A stretch of 64,000 nucleotides of DNA from Hymenobacter psoromatis (GTDB lineage Bacteria; Bacteroidota; Bacteroidia; Cytophagales; Hymenobacteraceae), in the NCBI GenBank assembly GCA_001596155.1, contig CP014771.1:4340001-4404000 (forward strand). The letters are read 5' to 3'. This document shows, piece by piece, positions 61,609 through 64,000 of the stretch (the stretch's first letter is position 1; each line of letters begins with the position of its first letter). The translations under genes and the position numbers were made by a program. A model generated the notes under the pieces. The model saw nothing but the letters and a program-made list of their open reading frames with translations. It was not told where the DNA came from and did no database searches.

Positions 61609-64000
61609 TTACTTTGAACTCCCTGGTTTTTGGTTGATTTCTTTAATCGTGCGCTCTACGGCGCTAAGCAACACCAGCTCTACTGTGTCAGGGTCGAGCT
61701 TGCCCAGTAGGTTGCCCTTCGCGCCAGTCAGGCGGAAGCGCAACACCTCGTCGCTCAAACCTTTGCCCAGCGCGATGCTAAGTTGCTGAAATTTGGTGCG
61801 GCAGTATTTCACTTCTTCAGCCTCGCCCGGAGCCAGCAGCCGGCACCCCAGCAACTCGTGGCGCTCGGCCAGGTACAGGAGCGCCGGCAGGGTAGTAGGG
61901 TCGCCCGGAAAGCGGCGGCGGCCATCCAGGTAGTTGTGCAGCGTTTGGGAGTTTACATCCAGGCCGCCTTGCCGCTGTAGGGCATCGTACAGTGCCTTGG
62001 TCGAGGAATAGCACCGGGCCAGTTGTTGCAGCGCCTGCTGCCATATGGCCGAGGCGGTATCAATGCGCTTAACCAAGCCGTTGCGGTCGTTTTGCCGCAG
62101 AATCTGGTCAATTAGCTTGGGCTGGTCGTTTTCATAGATAATAACCTGGTCGCCAGCTACTAGCTCATCGACCTGGCAGGGGGTTAGCTCTGGGGCAGCG
62201 GTGGGGTCGAGGTTGCTTACTTCGCGCCGCAGTACCCGCGTATGCCCATCCAACTCGGTTCGGTAGCTATCGGTGCAGGCCACTGTGTAGAGCTGTCCGC
62301 TGGCGCGGCTGCGCTGCCGCTCGCTGGCGTAGCGCGTTTCGCCCACCGTGTACAGTTCCGCGAAATAATCCTGTTGGCTTTGACTAATGGCAGCTAATCC
62401 CGCGCCAGACGGGCGCACGGGCGCGACTTCCCGTGGCATTAGTTGCTCGTAAGTTTGGCCTAGCACGGCCGTACGGCCTCCCGCCTGGCGTTGGGCCAGT
62501 TCCTGCTGGTGCAGGCTCTCCTGGGTACGGGCGTACAGTCCGTCTTCCACCTCGGCCAGTAGTACCAGGTGTACGGAGCCGGGCGACTGCTGCAATTCAG
62601 CCAGTTGGTCGCGGTTAAACAGAAAAGGCACCAGGAGCACGGTATTAGCTGTAAAGGAGCTTTTGCGCAGGCGCAGGCGCACATTGTCGGGGCCACCCAG
62701 CAGCGGCAGCACCGTTACGCCGCGCTCGGTGCGCCACACCGCTTGCACGGCGGCTAGGCTCTCCCGGTCAGCCACTACCACAACCGGCTGCCCATCTTCA
62801 CTGGCCTCGGCGGCCAACTCCCGCAGCTGGTCATACTTGGGGCTGTACTCCTGAAAATACGCCAGTAGGTTGGCAAATGCTGCTTCCAGGGCTTGGCGGG
62901 TGGGCTTCAAGTCGCGCCAACGGTTGGCATCGTCAAAGGCTTCCTCCAGTTCTTCGCCGTCCAGGCAATCCGTAATTTTGCGACTTAGCTCCGCTAGGTA
63001 GCTGCGGCTGGTGGCACTGGCCTTGCTGGGCGGCAGGGCATAGCGCAGGCACCGATGCAGCAGGTGCCACACCAGCGGCAGGCACACGGCTAGGGGCACC
63101 GTTGGGCTGGTTTGGGTCAGCGCGGTCAGAATATCCCGAATTACCACTACGCGGGCAGCCAAGCCGGTAGTTTCGGGCGGTAGGGGTGGCTCGGCGGCCA
63201 CCGTCAGGCGCACGGGGTCGGGGGCGGTATGGGGGCCACGGGCTTCCGAGCGCGACCACGGCCACACCACGCAGCCCGGCGTTTCGCCCACGCCCAGGTC
63301 GGTGCCCCAAAACGTGAGGCTGGTCCACTGGTTTTGCTCGTAAGCCCGCACCAACTGCGCCACCTTCAACGAGTTGCCTACGGCTGCTTTGCCTACTACG
63401 CTTAGGTGCCAACTGGTAATGCCCGCCTTTTTACGTCGCAGTTCCAGCGCCTCATTCAAAGAGGCTACCACGTGTAAAGAAGCTGCGAAAGGCAGGTTCC
63501 ACCGCTCTTTGGCCGTGCCTCGCCGTCCCCAGCAGGTAGGTGCCCCCGCCAGGCAGTCTAGTACCTCTTCCTCGTAGCGGCTGTAGGCCACGCCCGCTGG
63601 CACCAGCAAAATAGTATGCCCGCCCCGCGGCCGGGGCAAACTATCCGGGTCGGCCATGCGAAATACGCGCTGCGCCAAGCGAGTGCCTACCAGTAGCTTA
63701 TCCAGCCATTCCTGGTAGTGGATGTAGCGAAACCCCGCCCGCTTATCGTCTAACAAACCCGCAAACTCAAAGGGGGCTACCAGCTTGCGGCAATGCACTG
63801 CCGACACCGAGCGGCTGCGGTTGTCGCTTATCCGCTTCAGGCTGACCTTGCCTGCCGCATCGGGCCGAGCCTGCACCAGCCAGACTGCCTCTTCGTGAAA
63901 CACGTGGTCAGCGGCTTGTAACAGTGGCAGGCTGCCATGACCAATAGGCGGCTCGTGGCCAGCCAGCCAAGCAGCGGCCGTGGCCGCCCGTAACCCCACG
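61609..64000 (-). CDS. DrmE-like protein (partial, runs off the window)
   Basis: At least 796 aa with no signal or membrane segment. It contains Rossmann-like alternation in the middle (VVVVADRESLAAVQAVWRTE, NTVLLVPFLFNRDQLAEL) and a helical C-terminus. No Walker A, nuclease or methylase motif is visible. Position before drmA-drmB and size fit DrmE, the accessory protein of class 2 DISARM, but my identification rests mostly on context. GTG at 63999 could be the start, yet the frame reaches the window edge, so the true start is likely outside. Upstream genes of the operon lie beyond 64000. Confidence 0.55.
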   Translation of the reverse strand, partial: VGLRAATAAAWLAGHEPPIGHGSLPLLQAADHVFHEEAVWLVQARPDAAGKVSLKRISDNRSRSVSAVHCRKLVAPFEFAGLLDDKRAGFRYIHYQEWLDKLLVGTRLAQRVFRMADPDSLPRPRGGHTILLVPAGVAYSRYEEEVLDCLAGAPTCWGRRGTAKERWNLPFAASLHVVASLNEALELRRKKAGITSWHLSVVGKAAVGNSLKVAQLVRAYEQNQWTSLTFWGTDLGVGETPGCVVWPWSRSEARGPHTAPDPVRLTVAAEPPLPPETTGLAARVVVIRDILTALTQTSPTVPLAVCLPLVWHLLHRCLRYALPPSKASATSRSYLAELSRKITDCLDGEELEEAFDDANRWRDLKPTRQALEAAFANLLAYFQEYSPKYDQLRELAAEASEDGQPVVVVADRESLAAVQAVWRTERGVTVLPLLGGPDNVRLRLRKSSFTANTVLLVPFLFNRDQLAELQQSPGSVHLVLLAEVEDGLYARTQESLHQQELAQRQAGGRTAVLGQTYEQLMPREVAPVRPSGAGLAAISQSQQDYFAELYTVGETRYASERQRSRASGQLYTVACTDSYRTELDGHTRVLRREVSNLDPTAAPELTPCQVDELVAGDQVIIYENDQPKLIDQILRQNDRNGLVKRIDTASAIWQQALQQLARCYSSTKALYDALQRQGGLDVNSQTLHNYLDGRRRFPGDPTTLPALLYLAERHELLGCRLLAPGEAEEVKYCRTKFQQLSIALGKGLSDEVLRFRLTGAKGNLLGKLDPDTVELVLLSAVERTIKEINQKPGSSK

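Overview
The window looks like chromosome of a Cytophagales bacterium, most likely Hymenobacter or a close relative (inferred, not searched). The signs are high GC, a B-type succinate dehydrogenase/fumarate reductase, proteins ending in the gliding-motility/type IX secretion C-terminal domain, two Oar-like TonB-dependent receptors, a TPR-DUF4292-EnvC gene group, and promoters of the Bacteroidota form TTG-N19/20-TAnnTTTG without Shine-Dalgarno sites.

Layout. 0-3.6 kb: GH26 mannanase, cation-efflux transporter, NADP isocitrate dehydrogenase. 3.7-5.9 kb: a small accessory cassette with a serine recombinase, a STAS/GHKL-ATPase protein, a STAS-like partner and a decayed second copy of the recombinase tail. 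5.9-9.6 kb: sdhCAB. 9.8-22.6 kb: housekeeping genes (a large secreted protein, fabD, folK, hydrolase, polyprenyl synthase, M23 peptidase, oxidoreductase, M3 peptidase, dut, PLP dehydratase). 22.6-24.7 kb: AT-richer patch with an IS110 transposase, a possible bridge-RNA region, gene debris and two small orphan genes. 24.7-31 kb: nucleotidyltransferase, TPR protein, DUF4292 lipoprotein, an inserted TlpA-like lipoprotein and a frameshifted EnvC-like activator. 31-46.5 kb: deaminase, giant secreted adhesin-like protein, EEP hydrolase, cysS, M28 peptidase, DinB protein, a Cys/Trp-free disordered protein, amidase, FAD oxidase and NlpC/P60 lipoprotein. 46.6-53.8 kb: the two paralogous receptors.

54.1-64 kb, directly beyond a tRNA-Ala(GGC), is a defence island read on the minus strand: a DrmE-like protein (running off the window), DrmA helicase, DrmB (DUF1998), then a BrxL/TIGR02688-type AAA+ ATPase in the place where DISARM normally has drmC. 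No methylase or drmC is visible here. This apparent DISARM/BREX hybrid is the strongest candidate for an unusual system. The GGGGTAG/CTACCCC word that is common in the rest of the window is not seen in this island, which fits horizontal acquisition.

The intergenic spaces are full of long palindromic repeats in at least four families, with eight copies of the commonest. Several sit so that the repeat arm itself supplies the stop codons of flanking genes. AT-rich repeat sequence also appears in frame inside cysS and the EEP hydrolase gene.
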